From positions 99,027-163,026 of IMG/VR virus record IMGVR_UViG_3300046171_000225: a DNA stretch of 64,000 nt. One strand, 5' to 3'. How positions within the stretch are numbered: the first letter of the stretch is position 1; every line of letters starts with the position of its first letter. Under the pieces are notes generated by a model. It did not search any database, was not told the DNA's origin, and saw only the letters and a program-made list of their open reading frames with translations. This document shows positions 14,474 to 22,921 of the stretch, in pieces. The DNA is from a virus. Position numbers and translations under genes: made by a program.

Positions 14474-15100
14474 ATGGAAGACCCCAAAGGAGAAAAAGTT
14501 TGCCCTAGCTGTGGTACTCTTAAGCCCCTAACGGAATATGGGGTACGCAAAAGTAAGAAAAGCGGTAGGAGAAGCTGGTGCAAGGCATGTATGGTTACCC
14601 ATACCCGTATCAGAAGAGAAAAACTAAAAGAAGAGTTCGCTCTAAACCCACCTCAGTACACAGGGGCAATGATTACTTGCCGTAGGTGTGGGGAAGAGAA
14701 GGTTGATTCAGATTACCACTTTGACTACTCTAAGAAATCGGGTATCGGAACCATATGTAAGCCCTGTCATACAGGCGCTAGGGCTACCTCTGTTAAGCGA
14801 CAGCCTAGTGGCATATATACTATAAAAAATAAAAAGAATGGACGCATCTATATTGGACAAGCCATACACTTGGCCCGTAGGTGGGCAGACCACAGGCGTG
14901 GCCTACAAAAAGGCAATCATAATAATAAGGTCCTACAAGCCGACTATGACCTTCATGGTCTAGAGGGCTTTCACTACGAAGTTATAGAAAACATGGGACG
15001 GGGACAAAAGCGCTCTGCTCTACTTCTAAGAGAAATGGAAAAAATTCTGGAACACCATAGTCAAGGAGCAGAACTTTATAACCTTCTTGTTCTCGATTAG
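14474..15100 (+). CDS. GIY-YIG endonuclease with two zinc fingers
   Basis: The 208-aa protein has two CxxC...CxxC fingers (CPSCG...CKACM near residues 11-39 and CRRCGEE...CKPCH near 64-98). The GIY-YIG domain follows: SGIYTIKNKKNGRIYIGQA, then RRWADHRRGL and a C-terminal Glu-rich segment. The fingers probably bind the target DNA. It lies in tandem with the HNH gene. Confidence 0.85.
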   Translation: MEDPKGEKVCPSCGTLKPLTEYGVRKSKKSGRRSWCKACMVTHTRIRREKLKEEFALNPPQYTGAMITCRRCGEEKVDSDYHFDYSKKSGIGTICKPCHTGARATSVKRQPSGIYTIKNKKNGRIYIGQAIHLARRWADHRRGLQKGNHNNKVLQADYDLHGLEGFHYEVIENMGRGQKRSALLLREMEKILEHHSQGAELYNLLVLD

Positions 15101-15109
15101 ACTACTTAT
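15101..15109 (+). promoter_or_regulatory. ACTANTTA element
   Basis: ACTACTTAT lies 21 bases before the GTG at 15130, at the start of the tagged-protein region. Confidence 0.4.
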
Positions 15110-15129
15110 GGTATAACGGAGTGCTTTAA

Positions 15130-15837
15130 GTGAAAAAATTATTTGAGTCATGGAGAGGCTACTTAACCGAGATGCCAAGAGAGTTTGGCCCTATATTTGA
15201 TCAGCCATATGGTGGAGCTGGTGGAGATGAGGTTGAGGAGTTTAAGAACTTAAGCCGAGAAGAGATTGAAAGAGAGAAAAAATTTGGCAACCTCTACTGC
15301 CAAGAAGATGTTTGTTGGATAGGCAAAAAGGGAAGAATGATCAAGGTTGATCTTGACTATGTCTATCCAATACAGGGAAATATCTTTTATCAAGACAAGC
15401 TTGATTATTTTAAAAATCTGTTTAGGACACAAGATGAAGTTTATCTGCATGCTCCTTACGGGATTTTATCTATTGTTGACCTAGATAGTATTAAGGAAAG
15501 CATAGAATACGAAATGTATAGCGGTGATCATAAAGCCCTAACCACTGGTGATGAAGAGCTTGATGTGTATATTCTCGATAAAGAAAAATATGTAGAGGAT
15601 AATGACCTTGAAGAAGAAGAGGTTCAACAACTCGAGCAAGATCTTCAATACGCTATAGCAAACAACGAGGGAGATTTAGGCGACACAATCTTTCAATCAA
15701 GGGACGGAAACCATAGAATATTTGGGGCTAGAGCTGCGGGTAAAAAATATATTTGGGCGATAATGTATCAAAATCAATACGATGATGTAATGGGTGAAAA
15801 GCCTTGGATGGCTGGATACAAGAAGTATCTAAAATGA
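15130..15837 (+). CDS. tagged virion-cargo candidate with ParB-like C-terminus
   Basis: This 235-aa protein starts at GTG 15130 with the tag MKKLFESWRGYLTE, which recurs in unrelated neighbours and ends in LTE. In T4, N-terminal tags cut at LxE or IxE by the prohead protease mark proteins packed in the head. The body is acidic. Near the C-terminus QSRDGNHRIFGARAAGKKYI resembles the substrate loop of ParB/sulfiredoxin-fold proteins. I infer delivery with the virion; the activity is unknown. Confidence 0.65.
   Translation: MKKLFESWRGYLTEMPREFGPIFDQPYGGAGGDEVEEFKNLSREEIEREKKFGNLYCQEDVCWIGKKGRMIKVDLDYVYPIQGNIFYQDKLDYFKNLFRTQDEVYLHAPYGILSIVDLDSIKESIEYEMYSGDHKALTTGDEELDVYILDKEKYVEDNDLEEEEVQQLEQDLQYAIANNEGDLGDTIFQSRDGNHRIFGARAAGKKYIWAIMYQNQYDDVMGEKPWMAGYKKYLK
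15131..15155 (+). repeat. 25-bp direct repeat encoding the N-terminal tag (copy 1 of 2)
   Basis: These 25 bases are identical to 15864-15888. They encode the MKKLFESWR tag in two otherwise unrelated genes; a diverged version opens the gene at 17062. This suggests the tag has been copied between genes. Confidence 0.85.
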
Positions 15838-15862
15838 TTTCTTTACGGGAGACGGAAAGCAA

Positions 15863-16714
15863 ATGAAAAAATTATTTGAGTCATGGAGGAGGTATGTTGG
15901 AGAAGGTATTCTCCAAGAGGTTCCTCTAGAGGGCTTTGGTAAGTATGGCGATGAGGGAGACGAAAAGTTTAAGTCTATTGCATATGATCAAGTTGATGAT
16001 CCCGACTATGTTAAGCGCTCTGTTGCTCTATTTGAAAAAGTTCCCGATCCCTTTTATATTATTGTTGTTGACAATGTGGGACAAGCTGGTCGTGGCCTAC
16101 CCCCTAAGCTTCCCGAAATAAAAAATTGGGTCGAACAAAAAATGTGCCCGGAGTCCGGCGAGGGGCCGGATGATTGCTGGAGACGGGATGCTAAGTTTCT
16201 TGTTGTTGGGCACCATTCCCTGAGTGATGACTATGAAGGCCCTGAATGGCAACTTGTCCATGATGTTATTGGTCACTCAGCTCAAGACAGCGTTTACCGT
16301 AACTTAGAGAAAGTTCCAGTTACCTCTGGTGGATATGATAACTGGTGGGCTACTAAGTTTCTCTCAAAGTACTATAAAGAAAAAGATGTTGCTCATCGCG
16401 AACTCCAAGGAATTATGATGGAAGAGTTCCCTAAAGCTATTCATCAGGCCCTCCCTGAGCATCTAAGGCTGGGAGAGACAGAAGACGACCTTCTGCCAGA
16501 TATTCTTGGTGCCATCTTCGTTGGAGATTTTGGACCGGAAGACGCAGACAAGGTAGATCTAGAATACCTCAGGGATCTTAATCCTGATATCAGTCCTCTG
16601 GGCCTCCGAGAGCAGGTTAAGACTGCTATTACCTTATATAAAAAATACCTTCTCACATGGTGGGAAGATCAATTAAACCCTAAGGGCGAAATAAGCGTCC
16701 TTATTCCCTTTTAG
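15863..16714 (+). CDS. tagged virion-cargo candidate with HDxxGH motif
   Basis: The 283-aa protein starts MKKLFESWRRYVGEGILQE, the shared tag with possible cleavage after VGE or LQE. Around residue 132 it has VHDVIGHS, a His/Asp pair that could bind metal, after a hydrophobic FLVVGHHSL strand. The C-terminal half is helical. The family is not recognised. The tag DNA is identical to that of the 15130 gene. Confidence 0.65.
   Translation: MKKLFESWRRYVGEGILQEVPLEGFGKYGDEGDEKFKSIAYDQVDDPDYVKRSVALFEKVPDPFYIIVVDNVGQAGRGLPPKLPEIKNWVEQKMCPESGEGPDDCWRRDAKFLVVGHHSLSDDYEGPEWQLVHDVIGHSAQDSVYRNLEKVPVTSGGYDNWWATKFLSKYYKEKDVAHRELQGIMMEEFPKAIHQALPEHLRLGETEDDLLPDILGAIFVGDFGPEDADKVDLEYLRDLNPDISPLGLREQVKTAITLYKKYLLTWWEDQLNPKGEISVLIPF
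15864..15888 (+). repeat. 25-bp direct repeat encoding the N-terminal tag (copy 2 of 2)
   Basis: Identical to 15131-15155. The two copies are 733 bases apart and lie at the same position relative to each start codon. Confidence 0.85.
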
Positions 16715-16723
16715 GAGATTGTC

Positions 16724-17062
16724 ATGAGAATCAGGATTATAAAAGCCAAAAGACTTCTAGAAGGAGACGAAGATCCTAGAAGAGGTATGAAAGAAAGAAT
16801 GGAAAAAGCTGAAGAAGCTATTGAGATGTTCTTCGACCAGATCTTTGCACAAGCTCAAAGCGTAGAGGAGCATGATGCTCTTGTAGGACTTTTCTTTGAT
16901 CGCATGGCTATCTACTCTAGTCCACCAGAAGACGGTCTGTCTGATGAAGAGTTCGTAGATTTACTTTTCAAGAACACCAGAAAGATGAAAGAGCCTGCAG
17001 AAATGGATGAGCCGGAGCCTATGAGACCCCAGGGTGCTCAGGACAGAAGGGAAGAGGACTAA
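16724..17062 (+). CDS. acidic helical protein with second tag type
   Basis: The 112-aa protein begins MRIRIIKAKRLLEGDE. This M-(K/R)-I-x-I-I pattern ending in LLE is shared with the genes at 23244 and 24263 and may be a second class of head-targeting tag. The rest is helical and very acidic with a Pro-rich tail. It overlaps the kinase-like gene by one base. Confidence 0.6.
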   Translation: MRIRIIKAKRLLEGDEDPRRGMKERMEKAEEAIEMFFDQIFAQAQSVEEHDALVGLFFDRMAIYSSPPEDGLSDEEFVDLLFKNTRKMKEPAEMDEPEPMRPQGAQDRREED

Positions 17063-17748
17063 TGCAAAAATTATTTGAAGCCTGGAATAAGTTCCTTACA
17101 GAAGACGAAAAGGCTTACTTCCCTTGGCTCGCTGCTCTCCAAAATCTAGAAGATCCAGATCGTGAAGCTGTGGAAGAGGCTTTCCCTGAGTGGGAGCACT
17201 TGGGTGCTGGCTCTTACCGAGCTGTTATGTCTCCAAAGGGCGAAGAGGATTATATTATTAAGGTTATCCACGATAAGAAAGATGCTTACCAAAATGAGAT
17301 GGAGTACGAAGTATCAAAGGATTTTCCTACTCTTTTCCCTAAAGCATTCGCTCATCATCCTAAGTTTAACTGGATCGTCCTTGAGAAAGTCAAGGTTATT
17401 GAGAGTTTGAACATGGAGTTCCGTAGAGCGTTTGAAGCCGCTTTCCCAAAAGTGACAAAATACGCGTCGGACGCTGGGGTAAAGAACTTCTTCCTTGCTT
17501 TCAAGTCCGTACTCTATGCTGCAGCTCTTGGTGCTGACCCGGATGCAGAAGATGATATCTCACCAGCACAGATGGAAAACATTAAAAAGATAAGAGATTT
17601 CGGACTTGAGCAATCTGAGCCTTTCCGTGAACTTGTCAAGGCAATTGCAACATACAAGATCGATGTCTCTGATATTTCAGTTGGAAACATTGGAATCAAT
17701 GATGAAGGTAAATTTATTATTATCGACTCTTCAATTTGGGAGGCGTGA
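17062..17748 (+). CDS. tagged protein-kinase-like protein
   Basis: This 228-aa protein opens with MQKLFEAWNKFLTE. It then shows kinase-fold landmarks: a Gly loop LGAGSYRAVM (47-56), Lys 67 in YIIKV, glutamates at 79-83 and a hinge-like WIVLEKV (104-110). A catalytic-loop-like DVSDISVGNIGI (201-212) has Asp and Asn 209, and IIDSS (220-224) takes the place of DFG. It is small and divergent, so phosphotransfer is not proven. If packaged, it could act on host proteins at once, as T4 Alt (an ADP-ribosyltransferase) does. Confidence 0.65.
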   Translation: MQKLFEAWNKFLTEDEKAYFPWLAALQNLEDPDREAVEEAFPEWEHLGAGSYRAVMSPKGEEDYIIKVIHDKKDAYQNEMEYEVSKDFPTLFPKAFAHHPKFNWIVLEKVKVIESLNMEFRRAFEAAFPKVTKYASDAGVKNFFLAFKSVLYAAALGADPDAEDDISPAQMENIKKIRDFGLEQSEPFRELVKAIATYKIDVSDISVGNIGINDEGKFIIIDSSIWEA

Positions 17749-17942
17749 TGCAACTCTCTAAGAGGTTTAAGAAAGTTATTGCTTGGAGATTTCTTTCTTT
17801 TTTTGTTACCATACTCATCAATTACCTTGTTTTTGGGTCTTGGAATAAATCTTTTTGGTTTACGGTCGTGCTCATGACCATTTTTACAATTTTACATTAT
17901 TATTTTGAGATGATGTGGGAAAAAATCGAAGATAGGATCTAG
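17748..17942 (+). CDS. DUF2061-like membrane protein
   Basis: The 64-aa product KRFKKVIAWRFLSFFVTI... with a second hydrophobic helix and HYYFEMMWEKIE matches the DUF2061 pattern (basic start, two helices, aromatic end). Function unknown. It overlaps the kinase gene stop (TGATG) and has GGGAGG upstream. Confidence 0.65.
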   Translation: MQLSKRFKKVIAWRFLSFFVTILINYLVFGSWNKSFWFTVVLMTIFTILHYYFEMMWEKIEDRI

Positions 17943-17948
17943 TTTTGT

Positions 17949-17958
17949 ACTATTTATA
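17949..17958 (+). promoter_or_regulatory. ACTANTTA element
   Basis: ACTATTTATA ends only 3 bases before ATG 17962, and no ribosome site is present between them. If it works as a -10 element, the transcript would be leaderless. Confidence 0.4.
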
Positions 17959-17961
17959 CAT

Positions 17962-18300
17962 ATGAATCTGTACCTGTACAAAGCAAAATTAGATCGTGTG
18001 ATTGATGGAGACACTGTCGATGCTATGATCGACCTTGGATTCAACACTTGGGTACATAAAAGAATACGCTTGCTTGGCATAGATGCTCCCGAGACGCGCA
18101 CCAGGGACCTTGAAGAGAAGGCAGCAGGGCTACAGACCAAGGAACGCCTCACGAGCCTTCTAGAGGCCTCAGGAGGCGAGTTTGTCGTTGAATCTCATGG
18201 TGTTGGCAAGTACGGTCGCTGCCTTGGTACTCTATGGATTGGAGATCAAAATATAAATAATCTTCTTCTTTCGGAAGGGCTCGCGGAGGTCTATGAATGA
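17962..18300 (+). CDS. Staphylococcal-nuclease-like nuclease (TNase)
   Basis: The 112-aa protein has the SNase core: VIDGDTVDA (13-21), RIRLLGIDAPETR (34-46), GKYGRCLGTLW (82-92) and NINNLLLSEGLAE. Arg 36, Asp 41, Glu 44 and Arg 86 line up with the catalytic set. These calcium-dependent enzymes cut DNA or RNA. No signal peptide is visible. It overlaps the lipoprotein gene by 4 bases. Confidence 0.85.
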   Translation: MNLYLYKAKLDRVIDGDTVDAMIDLGFNTWVHKRIRLLGIDAPETRTRDLEEKAAGLQTKERLTSLLEASGGEFVVESHGVGKYGRCLGTLWIGDQNINNLLLSEGLAEVYE

Positions 18301-19340
18301 AAGGTTGGCTTAGAAGCTTATTAATGGTGCTAGTCATTACAGGCTGTGTTGAATGGGACATAGGCGATCCCGCAGATACTACCCCACCTGTTCCGAATGC
18401 TCCGGATATTATAGCCGACCCTGTAGAAGATGTTATCCAGCAACCCGAAAGGAACAAGGTTGATGTTTTATGGGTCATAGACAACTCTGGTTCCATGGAG
18501 CAAGAGCAACAAGCCCTTATTCTAAGCTTTGAATCGTTTATACAATACTTTATTGATTCGGACTTGGATTGGCACATTGGTGTGACCTCAACCGACATGT
18601 CGCCCGGACCCGACCCCGGAATCGGCGGAAAACTTCGGCGATCTGGTGGTCGCGTTTATATAGATGGGGATACACCCAACCCTATCGGTGTATTTTCCGA
18701 CATGGCCGCGATGGGTACAACCGGGTCTGGTACGGAAGAAGGTATTGCGGCCACTTGGTCCGCACTAACCAAACACCGCTCCTGCGAGCACAACTTCGGA
18801 TTTTATCGCGAAGACGCGAAACTGGTCGTGATTGTTATTTCCGATGAAAACGACCATAGCGAGAGTCCCAAATGGTCTGAATGGGTACCCGGAATGTTGT
18901 CCCTAAAGTCAAAGCCCGATGAGATTGCCTTTCATGCCATTGTTTGTACCTCTCCCGGCCCCATAAACGGTATAGGATGCGGTCCTCCTTATTTCGGTGA
19001 TGAATCTGTTGGCTATTTATATATGGACTCTGCTGCGGCCCTAAACGGCTCTGTCTGGGACATCCGACAAAAAAATTGGGATCCCTTTATGTCGGAGTTG
19101 GGTTTGTTGTCGATAGCCCGTCGTCAAGAGTTTTTCCTAAGTTCTGTTCCGGTTGTCGAATCCATTGTTGTGTGGGTCGAAGATGGAGACTGGGAATACA
19201 CCTTTGAGTTGGATGTGGACTTTGGTTATGATGAAATCCGTAACTCTATTTACTTTTATAGTATCCTGCCCCCGGAAGGATCACAGGTTCATATTCAATA
19301 CGTTCCACGGTCGGAAGGACTTGCAGAGAAATATGAGTGA
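18297..19340 (+). CDS. lipoprotein with von Willebrand A domain
   Basis: The 347-aa protein starts with a lipoprotein signal (MKGWLRSLLMVLVITGC, Cys 17). A Pro/Asp linker is followed by a vWA domain: KVDVLWVIDNSGSM holds the metal site D62-x-S64-x-S66, with GTTGSGTEEG and VIVISDENDH further on. Such vWA lipoproteins are frequent in myxococcus-like bacteria, so the gene may come from the host lineage. It should sit on the envelope facing outward or the periplasm, where it could alter adhesion or superinfection; that is inference. It is coupled to the nuclease gene by ATGA. Confidence 0.8.
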   Translation: MKGWLRSLLMVLVITGCVEWDIGDPADTTPPVPNAPDIIADPVEDVIQQPERNKVDVLWVIDNSGSMEQEQQALILSFESFIQYFIDSDLDWHIGVTSTDMSPGPDPGIGGKLRRSGGRVYIDGDTPNPIGVFSDMAAMGTTGSGTEEGIAATWSALTKHRSCEHNFGFYREDAKLVVIVISDENDHSESPKWSEWVPGMLSLKSKPDEIAFHAIVCTSPGPINGIGCGPPYFGDESVGYLYMDSAAALNGSVWDIRQKNWDPFMSELGLLSIARRQEFFLSSVPVVESIVVWVEDGDWEYTFELDVDFGYDEIRNSIYFYSILPPEGSQVHIQYVPRSEGLAEKYE

Positions 19341-19363
19341 AACTCCTTTCGACTCATGAAACA

Positions 19364-19373
19364 ACTACTTATA
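19364..19373 (+). promoter_or_regulatory. ACTANTTA element
   Basis: ACTACTTATA with GAGG downstream, about 19 bases before ATG 19393. Confidence 0.4.
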
Positions 19374-19392
19374 CTATATCGAGGTTTATAAA

Positions 19393-20991
19393 ATGAAAGA
19401 CATACTGCAGAACTGGAATTCCTACACAGGAAAGGCCAAACTTACAGAATCGCAGAAAAACAAACTTCATGTCAAACACCAAGCACTAAGCAACAACGGC
19501 TCATTAGACTTGATATTTGAGTCTGGTTTTGACAATATGTTCGAATCAGTAGCTAAATGGCAACAATTTTATGAAGATGGCTGCCAAATTCTTGGTAAGA
19601 AGGCAGTATCAGAGGTTTTAAACTACAGGATATGTTTAGAGTCTTTAAAAGAAGCAAGAAAAAAAGACAAAAAACATACACCAATGAACAAGCCGTCTCA
19701 ACAAATTGCACGAATGTATGGCTTGCCGGACATACAGCAGAGCCAAACAGAACCAGGAGCACTAGAGTCTACAGTCGAGTATTTCGAGCGTGTCTTAAAG
19801 ATGGATCTCTCCCCTGAAGAAAGGGAAGGCCTTGAAGACCTTATGCTTGCGATAGATAATGAAGAAGAGGAAAAGAGTCAAGAGGAAGAAAGTGAAGAGG
19901 AAGACTCTTTCGATCCCTTTTCTAACTTAAAAGCTAGAGCTATCGATAAACAAGAAGTCCCTGGCTTCTATGACAGTCCAACAGAGGTTTGTTATTTACA
20001 ACTCTCTGATGAAAATTCAAAGCTTGAGAGTTTGGATATTGTTTCCATGTCTTTACCTGTTGGATATACATGTAAGTATGCTGGGTCTTGTAAAACTTTT
20101 GTAGAGCCATTAGGTAGAGATGAGAAAGGGGACTTCACAACAAAGCTGAGAACAACACCTAAAACGATAACTCACTGTTTCATGGGCGCGATAGAACAGC
20201 GCTCACCAGAATATAGAGCTAAAGTTTGGTATAATGCTTACTTATTAAAGGTGCCATCTGCCGTAAGGTATATGAACAAGGGACTTTTAGACGCTGTCGC
20301 GGCAGATCCAGCTGACATTTCCATGGAAGAGTTGATTATAAGAAGTATAAAAAATTATATGGAACAAAAAGCTAAAAAGATAAAACTGTTCAGAATACAT
20401 GCTGGTGGAGATTTCTTTTCCCAAGAGTATTTTGACGCTTGGTTAGGTGCTGTAAGACATTTTAAAAACATTATTTTCTATGCTTACACGACTTCTCTCC
20501 CTTACTGGTCCGCCCGTGTAAATGATATTCCGCCTAACCTTAGACTGGTCGCATCTGCCGAAACGGCATCTAAGCGAGCTTATAGAGAATCGATCAAAAG
20601 TGCTATTGATTCATTTAGAAAAGTTTACATTAAAGACACTCCTCGGTCAGCTGCTGAAGCCCGATTGCAAATTGACGTCAATGACTTTGAAGCTGTACTA
20701 GGGGAGGGAGATTTTGCATTGTTGCTTCACGGTGCTAGACAAGAAGCAGGAAAAACAGTTGAAATATCCTCTTCCTTTAAAAATCCGGATGGCACAAGGG
20801 ACAGTATGAAAGTTAATGCGTCTACTTTAGCAAAATTTAATTCCAAGTTAATTAAACTTAAGGCTAAACAGTTCCAGACTGACCCAGAAATAGCAGAACA
20901 ACAAATGAGAGATATCCTGATTGCAACAGCCAAATGGCACGAAGAAAGAATGGCTCCTCCAGCCCCTAAGGATGAAGAAGATGACAAATAA
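19393..20991 (+). CDS. tagged GP88-family protein
   Basis: This 532-aa protein starts MKDILQNWNSYTGKAKLTE, a longer form of the tag ending in LTE. A helical, acidic region follows to about residue 190. The C-terminal half is GP88-like: TCKYAGSCK (about 226), THCFMGA (about 259), FRIHAGGDFFSQEYFDAW (about 332) and FYAYTTSLPYW (about 358). It is a distant paralogue of the untagged 242-aa protein at 4110. The pair suggests that one acts from the virion and one after infection. Confidence 0.7.
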   Translation: MKDILQNWNSYTGKAKLTESQKNKLHVKHQALSNNGSLDLIFESGFDNMFESVAKWQQFYEDGCQILGKKAVSEVLNYRICLESLKEARKKDKKHTPMNKPSQQIARMYGLPDIQQSQTEPGALESTVEYFERVLKMDLSPEEREGLEDLMLAIDNEEEEKSQEEESEEEDSFDPFSNLKARAIDKQEVPGFYDSPTEVCYLQLSDENSKLESLDIVSMSLPVGYTCKYAGSCKTFVEPLGRDEKGDFTTKLRTTPKTITHCFMGAIEQRSPEYRAKVWYNAYLLKVPSAVRYMNKGLLDAVAADPADISMEELIIRSIKNYMEQKAKKIKLFRIHAGGDFFSQEYFDAWLGAVRHFKNIIFYAYTTSLPYWSARVNDIPPNLRLVASAETASKRAYRESIKSAIDSFRKVYIKDTPRSAAEARLQIDVNDFEAVLGEGDFALLLHGARQEAGKTVEISSSFKNPDGTRDSMKVNASTLAKFNSKLIKLKAKQFQTDPEIAEQQMRDILIATAKWHEERMAPPAPKDEEDDK

Positions 20992-22846
20992 GTTCCACAA
21001 TGCATGGCGGGGCTTTTTGAATGAACAGGAGGACAAGCCACCAGAAGAACTGCCTGACGGCGAGCTCACCAAAGATGAACTTGCCATATGGCAGAATGTT
21101 CTTGCTGATGTGTCGAAGTCTTTCTCTCTAAAAGAATCTTTTCTAGCAGAATACCTCATAGAACAGAGTCCTCCACAAAGGATCCTGGATCCTCCATTCC
21201 CAGAAGAAGAAGATTACGATCCACGTAACCCCCCTTTTGATCCACGGAGAACTCCCCCTCCGACAGGCATGCCGTATGACCCTCTGAGTGACCCTGAAGA
21301 GATTCACAAAAGTATGCAGACTACCAGAGCTCAGCAGAAAAAGGGCGAAGAAAAAGGCTTTCCAAAGGCTGTAGATAAAGACGATCCACAGGAAATGATC
21401 CCAGGTATTGGGTCTGTGATGCCGATTAAATTAAGCTCAAAATACTCAAAAGACAGTAGTTTTTGCCAAGTATTTCCTGGTATTAACAAATGGAGCCAGG
21501 AGAGTGCTGACAATTTCGGTGAGACCGTCCTATTTGTTTACGCCACAATGCAGACAACTTGGCCGAGAGTGGCAGTGTTCTTCCGTTTTTTGGTAGACTT
21601 TGTCAAGGAAAATCAGGCTAGTCCATCAAACTTTGAGCAGTTTGTCTATCGTCCCCCTAGAAACAATACTCAAACGGACTATAATGAATTTAAATATTAC
21701 CTTGGCAAGGATCTTTATGCAAAGTATTCTAGAAGGCTGAGACAGGCTGTCAAAGCAAGAGATGATGCTTCAAGCAGAGAATACCTAATTAATAAAGTGA
21801 AAGAACTACGTTCTCTCAAAGGCAGAGATGGAAGATCTCGTTATGAGACAAATAAAAGAATCAGAGCCAGAGTAGATCGTATGGAGCGTGTACTACGTGA
21901 TTCTCAAAGAATCCCTGAAATAGAATACGAAATCGAAGAGAAAGTCAATGAGCAGAGAAACCAGTTCAGAGACCAAGGTCTTCCAGACTACGAGACAGCC
22001 AGAGATAACTATGAAAACGCTTTAAGTAACCACAACGGCTACAGAGGAACCGAGCTAACTGCCCTGTTTAAAAAAATTCATGGAGTTTCCGAACTAACTC
22101 CTGAGCAGGAAGAATATGTTAGCACAGCCCGAGGGGTGATTGCTTACATGGCTGCTACTCCCGGAGCTAGATACTATGTACCTACTTGGAACAGTAGAGC
22201 AAGTATTTTTTCTAGTGTCTCCGAGCATTTGAAAAAGTACAATAAAGACAAAAACCCCAATGACCTATTAGATCTATTGGTTGATGTCGTAAAGATCCCA
22301 GGGATCGGCGTTGTGAAGGGTGGCTTATTAGTCCAGCTTCTAACTGGACAACTGGGGTGTATTGATAATGTCTGGCAAAAAATTCTTTATGCTCAGGACG
22401 AAGTCATTGCAGAAAGAGTAAAAAGAATAGTCCGCTCTAAGAAACCAGATGCAGAGAAGGCACTCAGAGATTATGCAAGTGCTTATATCACTCTTCTAGA
22501 AACACTGGAGAAAAGTTACTCTGTAGACTCTAAGGGCATATTTGAAGTATGGTCACAAATTACCACCCTTGCCAATAAAGGTGGTCCCAATAAGGGATAC
22601 AATATGAATCTAGAGTTTCTAAAAAAATCTACGGGTAAGCGAAGTAAAAAACTTAGCCCTGTTCAGATTGCTGTTAGAGGCGAATCAAATAGTGACACGT
22701 TCAAATTCTACACCATGGGTGGTGGGCCTAATGAACCACGCACTGCCAAAGAGCAAGACCCTAGAACCCTAGATTACCCACAGGCCGTAAAAGAAAGCAA
22801 AGTTCTAGAGACTTTCAAGAAGTGGAAGAAGTCTCAGTGGGACTAA
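20981..22846 (+). CDS. tagged protein with helix-hairpin-helix motif
   Basis: The 621-aa protein starts MTNKFHNAWRGFLNE, matching the tag and LxE end; an ATG 9 bases earlier is also possible. A Pro-rich acidic segment (about residues 60-95) and charged helices follow. VVKIPGIGVVKGGLLVQLLTG (about residue 440) is a helix-hairpin-helix-like motif that binds DNA backbone in glycosylases and ligases. It may be a DNA-associated head protein. It overlaps the GP88 gene by 11 bases. Confidence 0.65.
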   Translation: MTNKFHNAWRGFLNEQEDKPPEELPDGELTKDELAIWQNVLADVSKSFSLKESFLAEYLIEQSPPQRILDPPFPEEEDYDPRNPPFDPRRTPPPTGMPYDPLSDPEEIHKSMQTTRAQQKKGEEKGFPKAVDKDDPQEMIPGIGSVMPIKLSSKYSKDSSFCQVFPGINKWSQESADNFGETVLFVYATMQTTWPRVAVFFRFLVDFVKENQASPSNFEQFVYRPPRNNTQTDYNEFKYYLGKDLYAKYSRRLRQAVKARDDASSREYLINKVKELRSLKGRDGRSRYETNKRIRARVDRMERVLRDSQRIPEIEYEIEEKVNEQRNQFRDQGLPDYETARDNYENALSNHNGYRGTELTALFKKIHGVSELTPEQEEYVSTARGVIAYMAATPGARYYVPTWNSRASIFSSVSEHLKKYNKDKNPNDLLDLLVDVVKIPGIGVVKGGLLVQLLTGQLGCIDNVWQKILYAQDEVIAERVKRIVRSKKPDAEKALRDYASAYITLLETLEKSYSVDSKGIFEVWSQITTLANKGGPNKGYNMNLEFLKKSTGKRSKKLSPVQIAVRGESNSDTFKFYTMGGGPNEPRTAKEQDPRTLDYPQAVKESKVLETFKKWKKSQWD

Positions 22847-22886
22847 ATAAAATTTAAGTAGATTTGTTCCTCTAATCTCAAAAGAA

Positions 22887-22896
22887 ACTAATTAGT
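22887..22896 (+). promoter_or_regulatory. ACTANTTA element (palindromic form ACTAATTAGT)
   Basis: A perfect 10-base palindrome 25 bases before ATG 22922; identical copies lie at 28651 and 33479. Confidence 0.45.
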
Positions 22897-22921
22897 TTAG
22901 TTTGTGTGGAGGTGTATCTAA

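Noticed and set aside
15863-16714. HDVIGH as a proven HD-type phosphohydrolase
   Set aside because: The remaining His/Asp motifs of HD domains are not found; kept only as a possible metal site.
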